Part shown: positions 1 to 11,917 of the stretch, in pieces
Numbering within the stretch: position 1 is the stretch's first letter
Layout: each line of letters begins with the position of its first letter
NCBI RefSeq assembly: GCF_000499385.1
Contig: NW_013652138.1
Coordinates: 52,501 to 70,000 of the forward strand
Direction of reading: 5' to 3'
DNA length: 17,500 nt
From: Eimeria necatrix
Taxonomy: Eukaryota; Apicomplexa; Conoidasida; Eucoccidiorida; Eimeriidae
The notes under the pieces: model-generated
What the model was told of the DNA's origin: nothing
Database searches by the model: none
What the model saw: only the letters and a program-made list of their open reading frames with translations
Made by a program: the position numbers and the translations under genes

Positions 1-24
1 TTGTTGAGGTCTTCTGTCGTGCTC
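1..24 (+). CDS. Possible exon end at the window edge
   Basis: A good donor (gtacgt at 25) ends an open stretch reading LLRSSVVL if in phase 0 with the next exon. The left limit is the window edge, so this is only weakly supported. Confidence 0.35.
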
Positions 25-212
25 GTACGTGCAAGAATTATTTTCACAACTATTATTTCTTTTTCTTTTAAAGAAGATTTACATTTGATAATTATTTATT
101 TTGAATTAAATTAATTTAATTAAATAATTATTATTTTCAATTTTAATTTTATTTTTTTATTTGCTGCAGCGCTGCGTGGCCCTCGCCATCGACGCCAGGC
201 TGCAGCAGCGGG

Positions 213-247
<35 letters not shown>

Positions 248-879
248 CAGCAGTGGCTTTGCTCGCGGCAAAGGCCCTTCATTCCCAAACAAATCCAGCA
301 AGCAAACCCTAAACCCTAAACCCTAAACCCTAAACCCTAAACCCTCAAGACCCACCTGACGACGGGCCCCAGGGGCTTGCTTCTGTATTGCTTACTTCTG
401 TAGGGTTTAGGATTCAGGGTTTAGGGTTTAGGGTTTAGGGTTTAGGGTTTAGGGTTTAGGGTTTTGCTTGTCGCAGAGTCACGGAAGATGCTCAGTTTGT
501 CTTGGACACAAAATATGGAGTGCCCACCTCAGGTACCTTCTAAACCCTAAACCCTAAACCCTAAACCCTCGACTCTAAACCCTCGAGGGTTTAGGGTTTA
601 GGGCCTCAAGTGTCTGCTGCTTGTAGAGTTTGGCTTGTGGGAGTTGCAGTTCTAACTTTTGCTGCTGTTGCTGCAGCAGCGGCAGCTGCTGCTTCTGCCA
701 TTATGTTTCTGCTGCTGCTGCTGTCTTTACTGCTGCTGCTGTTTCTGCTGCTGCTGCTGCTGCTGCTGCCGACAATGCGCGCTGCTGCTGCTGCTGCCGC
801 AACGCATTTTGGAGCGCCGCTGCTGCTGCCGTTTCTGCTGCTGCTGCACCCCCCCCCGCTGCTGCTGCTGCATCCCCCC

Positions 880-924
<45 letters not shown>

Positions 925-2103
925 AGGACACCATTTGCTGCGTCTGTCAGTGCCAAGAAGATCTCTTTTAAAACTCTCCGTCCGCAGCAGCAGCGGCACT
1001 TCTCCCCATTTGGTGGTTTACCCCGAGGGCCAGCCCGCGGCAGTCCTCGCGGAGGCCTACGGAGACCTCTTCATGGGTTAGGGTTTAGGGTTTAGGGTTT
1101 AGGGTTTAGGGTTTAGGGTTTAGGGTTTGGGGCTTGGGGGTTGGGGGTCGGGGTCTTGGATTCAGGGTTTTGCGAGTAGAGGTTTTGGCTGCGGGTTCTT
1201 GGTGTCCGGGTATAATGGGTTTGGGGTTTAGGGTTTAGGGTTCAGGCTTTAGGGTTTAGGGTTTAGGGTTTAGGGTTTAGGGTTTGCGTGCAGAGGCGGA
1301 CTCTGCGGGTTTGTACGTTATAAGACTCACCTTAGCGCTTAGGGTCTAGGGCCCAGGGTCTCGGGTCCAGCATCTATTGCCTGTTGCCTAGGGTTTAGGG
1401 TTTAGGGTTTAGGGTTTAGGGTTTAGGGTTTAGGGTTTGCGTGCAGAGGCGGACTCTGCGGGTTTGTACGTTATAAGACTCACTTTAACTCCTGCGGTGT
1501 CTTCGGCCTCTTGTCCTTTCCTTCACTTCCACTTCGTCGTGGCCCCCCTTTCCCTCATTCCCGTCTGCCCCTGGGGTAAACCCTAAACCCTAAACCCTAA
1601 ACCCTAAACCCTAAACCCTAAACCCTAAACCCTAAACCCTAAGCCCTAAGCTAGAGGCCGTAGGCCGTAGAGCGTAGGCCTAGAGGCGTTCCACTTCGTC
1701 GTGGCCCCCCTTTCCCTCATTCCCGTTTGCCCCTGGGGTAAACCCTAAACCCTAAACCCTAAACCCTAAACCCTAAACCCTAAACCCTAAGCTAGAGGCC
1801 GTAGGCCGTAGAGCGTAAAGCCTAGAGGCCTTCCCCTTCACCCTAAACCCTAAACCCTTAACCCTAAACCCTAAACCCTAAACCCTTGAGTGCCCCCATA
1901 AAGCCTCACGGCTCTCTTGCGGTGCTGCAAACTTGCTGCTGCTGTGCTGCAGCAAGGGGACTGCAACAGCAGCAGCAGCAGCAGCAGCAGCTCTCGCTGC
2001 CGCAGCTGCGGCAGGCCGCCCTCAACGCCTTCAACACCACCTTCGACGCCTCAATGTTTCTGCCGAAGTCCGCTGCTGCTGCTGCTGCTGCTGCTGTCAT
2101 TGC

Positions 2104-2138
<35 letters not shown>

Positions 2139-2254
2139 TTAGTGCTGCTGTTGCTGCCACTGCTGCTGTTGCCACTGTTGCTGTTGCTGGCGCCACTCCT
2201 ACTGCTGCTGCTGTTGCTGCTCCCACTGCTGCTGCTGCAGCTGCTGCTCCCCTG

Positions 2255-2288
<34 letters not shown>

Positions 2289-2614
2289 TGTACAGCTGGC
2301 GTGTGGGGTGCGCTGGGGTGTACAGACAGCTGGGGGCCGACGGCGTTGAGGTGTCTAGACCTCATGACATTTGGATTTCTCCTTCTTTGCAGCCTCAGTT
2401 TCCTTTTTCTGCTCCGGGAGCCAGCAGCAGGTGAAGTGCTTTTCAAACCCTTTTTTGGGGTTTGCAAAACCCCAAAAAAGGGTTTGGGGGCTTGCAAACC
2501 CTTTTCCGCCCTCAAAACCCTTTTTCGCGGTTTTAAACCCTTTTTCGCGGTTTCAAAACCCTTCTTCACTCCTTTTAAACCCTCTTCTGCCTCTTTTCAA
2601 ACCCCTGCGACTAC

Positions 2615-2665
<51 letters not shown>

Positions 2666-4164
2666 AGCTTGAGAGTTGAGGTGTCTCTACAGCCGGCGTG
2701 GCTGCCGCTGCGTCTGGAGCTACACCGCAGAGAAGAAGAAGGACTTCGAAAAGCTCCAGTGTAATTTATTTATTTATTTATTTAATTTAATTTAATTTAA
2801 TTTATTTATTTAATTTAATTTGTTTAATTCAATTTAATTTATTTATTTAATTTGTTTAATTCAATTTAATTTATTTATTTAATTAATTTGTTTAATTTAA
2901 TTAATTTTATTTCATTTGATTTGTTTAATTAATTTGATTAAATTGATTTAATGTAATTTGATTTGATTGACTTAATTTAATTAATGCAGTTTAATCAATT
3001 TAATTTTATTTAATTAATTTAATCGCATTAATTAAATTAAATTTAATTTGATTAAATTGATTAGTGGTTTTCTCTTTTTATCTTTTTTTAAATTCTTTTG
3101 TGCACCGTTTTTGTTTCTTTTTACTTCTTTTTTTTATTTCTTTTTTAATTGTCTCTTTTAATTTTCCTTTCTTCTTCTATGTTTGTTTTCTACTTCTCTC
3201 GCTCTATTTTTAATTTAATTTGATTCAATTTTTAATATAATTTAATTTAATTATTAATGCAATTTAATTTAATTTTTAATTTAATTTAATTTTTAATTTA
3301 ATTAAATTTTATTTTTTCTTTTTCAGGGCTGTTTCTGAATATACCGAAAACCGAATTTTGCTGCTCTCTCGGGACCTCCCTGGGGGAGACTACATTTTGA
3401 AGTTTGTCATTTATGACCAGGTTCGATTAGGGTTTAGGGTTTAGGGTTTAGGGTTTAGGGTTTGGGGCTTGTAGGAAGTGGGGAGAATCGGCTTTGGGGC
3501 TTGCAGCAGCAGGGCAAGTTTTGAGCTCAGGGCCTTGGCTTCATCGGGCTTAGGGTTTAGGGTTTAGGGTTTAGGGTTTAGGGTTTAGGGTTTAGGGTTT
3601 GGGGTTTGCTGCAGGCTCAGCCAGAGACGGAGAGGCTGTGTGCGCACGCGACAATAAACGCGGAAGTGGGTGGCAGTTTCCCTTTGCCACTCTTCTCCAA
3701 GCCTTTAGAATTAGGGTTTAGGGTTTAGGGTTTAGGGTTTAGGGTTTAGGGTTTAGGGTTTAGGGTTTAGGGTTTAGGGTGCAGCTGGGGGAAAACAACT
3801 CCGCACTCCTCAACGCCGTTCGAGCCGAACTCCTCGAAGTCCCAGACCTTTTGCCTGTCGAGCCTTTGCCGCGTTCTTTCAACTCCAGGTGCGCCGCAAA
3901 GCCCCAAAACGCATGCATGCATGTGTGGGGTTTGGGGGCTGAGGCATGCGGTGGCGGGCGCGAAGTGTTTGGGACTTCTCCGGCTTGGGCTTGGAACGCA
4001 TGCATGCATGCATGCATGCATGCATGCATGCATGCGTATGTGCATGCATGCATGCATGCATGCGTTTTGGGGCTGCATGCGGCGCTGTGGGGCTGCAGGG
4101 GGTGGCTGGCGAACCCTGACGTGCCGATCTACGCGACTTCTGTCTTTGGCTTCCACAAAGACCC

Positions 4165-4214
<50 letters not shown>

Positions 4215-4337
4215 TGCAGCAGCAGCAGCAGCAGGCGGTGGTGAGGTCCAGCCTGCACGTCAGCAAACCCACTGTCCTTCGGGTTGCAGCAGAACCCGCC
4301 TTGGCCTCTGACGGGCAGCTGAAAATTCAGATCTTCC

Positions 4338-4391
<54 letters not shown>

Positions 4392-6009
4392 GGAAGGAGC
4401 TGGTGCCTGTTGCTGAAGCAGCAAATAACAACCTCTTCGCGCTGCTGCAGCCAGGCGCCTACAGCCTGGCCTTCGAGGGTTCTGAGCCCTTCTTGACCAC
4501 AATAGGTGCCTAAACCCTAAACCCTAAACCCTAAACCCTAAACCCTAAACCCTAAACCCTTTTTATTCGAGAAAAGCCCCAAAACCTGCTCAAGTCCCCA
4601 AATCCAATGCATGCATTCCTTGCATGCGCATGCAATTCAGCCATAATGTCCATCGACGCCCTTAGGGACTCCCTGAGGGGCCCCCGGGGGGCCCCCTATG
4701 GGGGGGCCCCTGGGGGGCCCCTAGGGGCCCCCCTGGGGGCCCCCCGGGGGGCCCCCGCATGCAGCGCAACGCTGCCAGTTGTCTCTTTGCCATCTCCAAT
4801 TCCTGAAGAGTTTGAGAGCGAACAACTCGTGTTTGGAGTGGAGTTTGGGGCCATTAAGGAGACGGTAATTAGGGTTTAGGGTTTAGGGTTTAGGGTTTAG
4901 GGTTTAGGGTTTAGGGTTTGGGGTGTGGGTTTTGGGGTATTTTGGGTGGTTTTTCGCGCTTTTTTCGGCTGTCTATACACCAGAAGACGGCGGAAACCAA
5001 GAACTAATCAAATGGAATTCAATTAAATTAATTAAAACATTTTTTTGCTTTTTTATTTCTTCCTTTTGCTGCTGCATGCAGGGCGAGTTGCTGTCGCTGC
5101 CGCTGCGCCTCTCCTCCCCCTCTGTGGTGTATGCGGAGGTCGGGTCCAACTTTGTTGTGGATTTCGTCCGGTGAGTTTTAAATTAAATTCATTTTAATTT
5201 AAATTCATTTTAATTTAAATTAATTTTAATTTAAATTCATTTTTAATTCAAATTTTAATTATATTTAAGTTCACTTCTGCATTTTAATGCATTTTTTGAT
5301 CCAAAAGAAGTTCAGTTTGCTTCCGCGCTCCGCCAGATTTCAAAGAGCAGTCAAAGGCCGTTTGCTAGCTAGCTAGCTAGCTAGCTAGCTAGCTAGCTAG
5401 CTAGCTAGCTGGCTAGCTGGGTAGCTGCCTAGCTAGATAGCTGGCTAGCTGATTGGCTAGCTAGCTAGCTAGACGGACGGTTAGCTAGCTAGCTAGGTGG
5501 CTGGCTAGCTAGCTAGCTGGGTGGCTGGCTGGCCTCTTAGCCAATTAGCTGGTTAGCTAGCTGGCTAGCTAGCTGGCTAGCTGGTTGGCTAGCTGGTTGG
5601 CTAGCTAGCTATTCGCTAGCTAGCCATACATTCCGCCTGCAGCTAGCTGCAACGGAATCTGCAAGCGGGCTCCTGCATTCTTCTGCTGCTTTCTTGCTTT
5701 TGGGGCATTGCATGCACTAGCGGATGCATGCATGCATGCACGCATGCATGCATGCATGCAGGACAGCTGGGCCTTTGCATGCACGCATGCATGCGTGCAT
5801 GCATGCGCGCATGCATGCATGCATGCATGCATGCAAGGCGTTTGGGGCTTTGCATGCATGCGTTTCAGCGTGGGCATAGAAGTGGCGGAAGGCCTTTGGC
5901 TGGGGGAGCAGCGGGGGCCCCAAAATGCTTTGAAGTTGCTGCTGGATGCTGGAGAACATTCCCTCAAGGTTTCTGTGGAGACTGCTGCTGCTGCTGCTGC
6001 TGCTGCAGC

Positions 6010-6040
<31 letters not shown>

Positions 6041-6398
6041 CAGCAGGAGCAGCTGCACCTCATGCAGCAGCATGATAGGAAGGCACTCCTTGAGCAGGCC
6101 CAGGTCAGCCTCCAGATAATAGCTAGCTAGCTAGCTAGCTAGCCAGCTAGCTAGCTAGCTAGCTAGCTATTTTGTAGCCAGCTAGCTAGCTAGCTGGCTA
6201 AAAAATGCTAGCCAGCTAGCTAGCTAGCTGCGCATAGTGATGGCTAGCTGGCTAGCTAGCTCCTATATAGCTAAAAAGGCAGCTAGCTAGCCGCCGCGTT
6301 GGCTAGCTGCCGAAATAGAATACTTGAAGTTGCTTTGCAAAAGCAGAAGCCAAATGCAAGTGCTACCCTACAGGGAAACCCACCGCTGCTGCTGCTGC

Positions 6399-6446
<48 letters not shown>

Positions 6447-6603
6447 AGGCGTCGGAGTGTTTGTACTTCTCGCTGCACTTGGCAGTTTACTCTTTGAGCA
6501 GCAAAAGAAAGCCCGAAAACATTTTGGAAGAATGTTCTGCTTTCGGGGCTCTCCCGCTGCCCGCAGACCTCAACAGCGCCAACGGCGGCAGCAGCTCCCT
6601 AGG

Positions 6604-6651
<48 letters not shown>

Positions 6652-6785
6652 TGCTGCTGTTGCTGGTGTTTCGGGGGTGCTGCAGCTGGTGTTTTATGCG
6701 TGCTGCTGCTGCTGATGCTTCGATGGTGCTGGCGCTTCGCTGGTGCTGCTGCTCGTTCGCAGCTTTTGCTGTTGCTGCTGCTGCC

Positions 6786-6844
<59 letters not shown>

Positions 6845-6959
6845 TGCGGCTGCTGCTGCTGTTTCACTGCGAATGCCTGCTGCGTGGACCTTTCCCCCCG
6901 AGTGCTCGAAGCACTCACTATACTCCATTTGTTATTTATTTATTTATTTTTAATTTCAT

Positions 6960-6990
<31 letters not shown>

Positions 6991-9246
6991 TTGACTTATT
7001 TATTTATTTATTTATTTATTATTTATTAGGGGGGCCTCTAGACAGCGACGGCCGCGCTGTGATTCGAACCAAAGCCGTTCTGCACAGCGGCAACGCAGCA
7101 AACCACCGCATAGCCATCAAGACCCACGGTAAACCCTAAACCCTAAACCCTAAACCCTAAACCCTAAACCCTAAACCCTTGGTTGTGGGCTCTAGGCGTG
7201 GCCGTGGGCTGGAGGGCCGCGGGGGAGAGCCTTCAGGGCTTGGCTGTTCAAAACCCTCGAGCAGCAGCAGCTGCTGCTGCTGCTGCTGTGCCAGACCCTC
7301 AGCACCAAACCCTAAACCCTAAACCCTAAACCCTAAACCCTAAGCCCTTTGAGTCTAGGGTTACTTGCAGGCAAGGACTTGCTGATCAAAGTCGGCACCT
7401 TCGTTGAGGACCAGACTCGCAGCATCGGCATGGCGGTAGGTCCCTAAACCCTAAAACCCCACTAAACCCCAAACCCTAAACCCTAAACCCTAAACCCTAA
7501 AAGCTTGTTTGTGGGGCTGCTGCAGCTGCAAGATGGCGCAGCCCAAAATGTAGAAGCTCTTCACGACTGGACGGTGGGAGGAGGACACCGGGAGCGCATC
7601 TACAGGCTGAGGCCATCACGTAGGGTTTAGGGTTTAGGGTTTAGGGTTTAGGGTTTAGGGTTTAGGGTTTAGGGTTTAGGGCTTGTGGGATCATTGAGTG
7701 GACAGGAGATACACTGGGGCACCTCTAGGGATTAGGGTTTAGCGCTGAGGGTTTAGGGTTCAGGGTTTGGGGTTTTATTGCTGGAGGTGTTCAGCTGCAG
7801 CGCCTACGGCCTCCTTCGGATTTAGGGTTTAGGGTTTAGGGTTTAGGGTTTAGGGTTTGGGGTTTGTTTCAGCGGACGACGCTGCGTTTCACCTGGTGCT
7901 TTCTGGAGACGGAGAAAGTTGTCTTCTTTTTGATTTATTTATTCAATCCATTCCTTACGGAGAACTCGACCAGGTGCGTTTTCTTTCGGGTGTACGTACA
8001 CCTCAGAAAAGCTGCAACTCCTTTTCTTTCCCTTTCCCCCTTTTGCGTTTTTCTTTTTGTCTTTTTGTCTCTTTTGGGTTCTTTTGATCTTTTTGTTTTC
8101 TTTTATTTCTCTTTATCTCTTTTAAACCCTTTTTCCCTTTTTTTGTTTCTTTTAAACCCTTTTTTCTTCTTTTTTTCTCTTTAAAACCCTTTTCTCTCCC
8201 TCTTGTCTCTACAAATCCCATTTCTTTTCCTTTAAACCATTTTCTTTCTTCCAAACTCTTTTCTCCATCTATTTCCCTTCTTAAATCTTTTAATCTTTTT
8301 CTTTTTTTTATTTTCAGATGACAGACTGCAGCGCCTTCAACGCCCCAGCCGTCTCTGTTGCAGACTTCTTCAAACCTGCTGTTGTTGCAGCAGCAGCAGC
8401 ACTTTCAAATGCAGGGGGCCCCCAGCAGGTGGTGTCGCCCCTGCAGCCGATGGTGCAGAGCCAAGAGGGTTTTTTGAAAACAATTGAATTTGAAGTTTCT
8501 GAGGTGATTAGAAATTAAAAAAAGAAAAAAAATAATAATTAAAAGATGGAAAATTTGTCAATTAATTGATTTAAATTATTTCCTCTGGACTTCATCAAAG
8601 GTGTGCCTTTTGTGCAGCAAAAAGCGACTCCAGGGGCCCACAAAAACCCCCCAAACCCTAAACCCTAAACCCTAAACCCTAAACCCTAAACCCTAAACCC
8701 TAGCTGTGTGCGCGCAGCCCTCGTTCGTTTTGGCCGAAGTCGGATATAACTTTTTGGGCTCTCATGTGGAAATGGACTTAGTCACAGGAGACGCAGTAAG
8801 TAAAAAATAAAATAAAATAAAATAAATAAAATAAAATAAAATAAAATAAAATAAAATAAAATAAAATAATAAATAGAATAAATAAAATGAATAAAGTAAT
8901 GGTGATTGGTGGAGAATTAATTAATTATCAATTAAACAATTGATAAATGAATTAATAAATTAAACAATTAATAAATGAATCAATTACCAACCAATTAACC
9001 AACTAACCAATTTATCTACTTCTTTAATTATTACTTTTGATTAACCAATTAACTAATTAAATAATTAACCAATAAACCTATTTATTTATTTATTTATTTA
9101 TTTATTTGTTGATTTATTTATCCATTTATTTATCTATTTATCTATTTATTCTTTCCTTTAACTAATTAATTCATCAATTTAATTATTTATTTATTTTTAT
9201 TTATTGTTTCTTTCCTTTAATTAATTAATTATTTATTTAATCTAAT

Positions 9247-9305
<59 letters not shown>

Positions 9306-11241
9306 TTATTATTTGTTAATTCAGAAACAGCCCCAAACAGTGGCTACGGCGGAGTTGGACTTTTTGCATGCGGGAAATCATCCAGTTAATGTCCGCCAGT
9401 GGCTGGCCACGCATGTGGACCCGTAAGTTTAATTATTTTACTTATTTTATTTATTTATTTATTTCTAATTAATTAATTAATTAGATTAATTAATTAATTA
9501 ATTAGATTAATTAATTAATGAGATTAATTAGTTAGTTAATTAGTTAGTTAGTTAATTAGATTAATTAATTAATGCGGACCCGTAAGTTTAATTTGTCTTA
9601 TTATTTTATTTATTTTTCTCAAATTAATTAATTAATTAATTAGATTAATTAGTTAATTAATTAATGAGATTAATTAATTAATTAATTACTTGGATTAGTT
9701 AATTAATTAATGTATTTATTAGATTAATTAATTAATGCGGACCCGTAAGTTTAATTTGTTCCATTGATTTTATTTATTTTTATTTTTAATTAATTAATTA
9801 AATTGATTAGTTAATTAATTGATTAATTAATTAATTATACTAATTAATTAATGTGGACCCCTAAGTTTAATTTGCTTCATTTGTTTTATTAATTTTATTT
9901 ACTTTTATAATTAGATGAAAGCATAAATCTAAAAGAGCAGAAAAATGACAAGGAATGGACTTTTGCTGGGCATTGTCGTGCTGCTGCTGCTGCTGCTGCT
10001 CTTGCTGCAGCTGCTGCTGCTGCTGCTTCTCCTGCTGCTGCTGCAGAGGGCGTTTCGTGCTGCGGATTGCAGACGACCACTTTGCTGCGGAGTTTTTGCA
10101 CAAAGAAGAAAAGTGTTTTCCTTTTCAATTCTTTTTTCATGTCCATTCTTTGGAAAGCAAGGGCTTTCAGGTGTACATACACCCCAGACAACCCCCCCCG
10201 CCTCCTGCGCTTATTTTAATCATTTAATTAATTAATTAATTAATTAATTAATTGGTTAATTGATTAAATTAATTAATTAATTTAATTAATTACTGAACTA
10301 ATTAATTAATTTATTTATTGAATTTTCTCCATCCTGCTAGTTTTTGCTTATTTAGTTTATTTCATTTTATGAAATGTTTTTCGCGAAATGGAAAAGAACG
10401 AAATCTGCAAAAGTCGCAACTATAAATTTTAAAATTTATTTCTTTTAAATCACTAAAAAAGCTTTTTGTTTAATTTATTTACATTTGTATTTGTATTCAT
10501 ATTCATATTCATATTTATATTTATATTTATGTTTATATGTATATTTATATTTATATTTATATTTGTATTTATATTTATATTAAATTAATAATTTAAATCT
10601 TTTTTGTTCAAAAAATATTTAAAATTTAAATTTCCACTTTTCGACTTTTGCATGCAGCCTTCTGTGGTGGCTATACACCCGGACCCCAGTGTGCCGATCA
10701 AGAAGGGACAGGACTTGTTGGTAATTAAATAAATTAAATTAATTAAATTAATTAAATTAATTAAATTAAATAAATTAAATAAATTAAATTGATTGAATTA
10801 ATTAATTAAATTGATTTGAATTCATTTAAATGGATTTAAATCAATTCAAATCAGTTAAAATTCATTTAAAACGGTTTAAAGCAATTTGAACCCGTTTCAC
10901 TGTCCTGCTGCTGCTGCTGCTGCTGCGCTGCTGCTGCTGCTGCGCTGCTGCTGCTGCTGCTGCTGCTGCAGCTGCTGCTGCGGCTGTCTGAGCCGCCCGC
11001 AATGGAAGAAGGCTCTTTAGCAGCAAAAGGGGCGTTGCGGCTGCTGGGGGCTTCTGGGGTGTACGTACACCCGGCGGCCCAAGTGAAGCTGGACAGCAAC
11101 GAAGAAGCAGCAGCAGAAGGAGGATTAGTTTGGTCATTTTATTTTCCTGCTGCTGCTTTGGGGGCTTTAGGAGCAGCAGCAACTCTGCAGATTGACATGA
11201 AGGCAGCAAACGGGGTTCCCTTTTCTTTCGAGTGGCTCAGC

Positions 11242-11281
<40 letters not shown>

Positions 11282-11695
11282 TGCTGCAGCAGCAGCAGCT
11301 GCTGCAGCAGCAGCAGCTGCTGCTGCTGTTCGAGGAAGATGCTGCTCAGGGACAGAGACCCACACCCTGGAAAGGGGGGCCCCTGCCCCCCCCGCTGCCG
11401 CTCACGCAGCAGCAGCACGAGCTGCAGCAGCAGCAGCAGCAGCACCTGCAGCAGCAGCAGCAGCTGCAGCAAATTGACACCGTGGGATTCGTTAAACCCG
11501 AAAGGGATGTTGTCATTGACCCTTATAGGTTAGTATTCTTTCCAATCCTTGGTGCAGCAGCAGCAAATCCTTGCTGCTGCTGCTGCATTTGCTGCCGCTG
11601 CTGCTGCTGCTGCTGCACTTGCTGCTGCGTCTGTATCTGCTCCAGCGCTGCTGCTCTCTCTGCGGCGCAGAGGCGTCAGCCCAAGCTGAGGTGCA

Positions 11696-11777
<82 letters not shown>

Positions 11778-11872
11778 AGCACGTGCTGCGGTTTCATCTT
11801 TGTTGCTGCTGCGGCGTCGACACACAACAATGCCGCTTCCGCTGCTGCTGCTGCTGCTGCGTCGACGCATAA

Positions 11873-11917
<45 letters not shown>

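Larger units (their letters stand above)
7129..7862. repeat. Telomere-type arrays in three consecutive introns
   Basis: AAACCCT arrays at 7131-7180, 7307-7345 and 7443-7500 (degenerate), then TTTAGGG arrays at 7620-7681 and 7822-7862. Two arrays begin exactly at splice donors (7129, 7620). Confidence 0.93.

Noticed and set aside
606..1095. Overlapping long open frames rich in Leu, Ala, Cys, Gln or Ser
   Set aside because: They are translations of the CTG/CAG tract in all frames; only 927-1076 in one frame shows non-repetitive coding sequence that joins other exons.
305..1887. A chromosome end (true telomere)
   Set aside because: The arrays are short, occur in both orientations and lie between exons throughout the window, so they are interstitial.
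3760..4061. Open frames with MHAC repeats on both strands
   Set aside because: (TGCA)n is stop-free and reads Cys-Met-His-Ala in every frame. The same applies at 5620-5855 and 12002-12348.
6457..7029. 190-residue + frame running from poly-Cys to IYLFIYLF repeats
   Set aside because: It is the wrong frame of exon 6449-6602 continued through CTG and ATTT repeats.
8003..8254. Lys/Glu-rich - strand open frame
   Set aside because: It is the complement of the pyrimidine-rich intron tract of the + strand gene.
8318..8518. An independent short gene starting at ATG 8318
   Set aside because: The ATG directly follows a strong acceptor, and the sequence joins neighbouring exons in phase on both sides.
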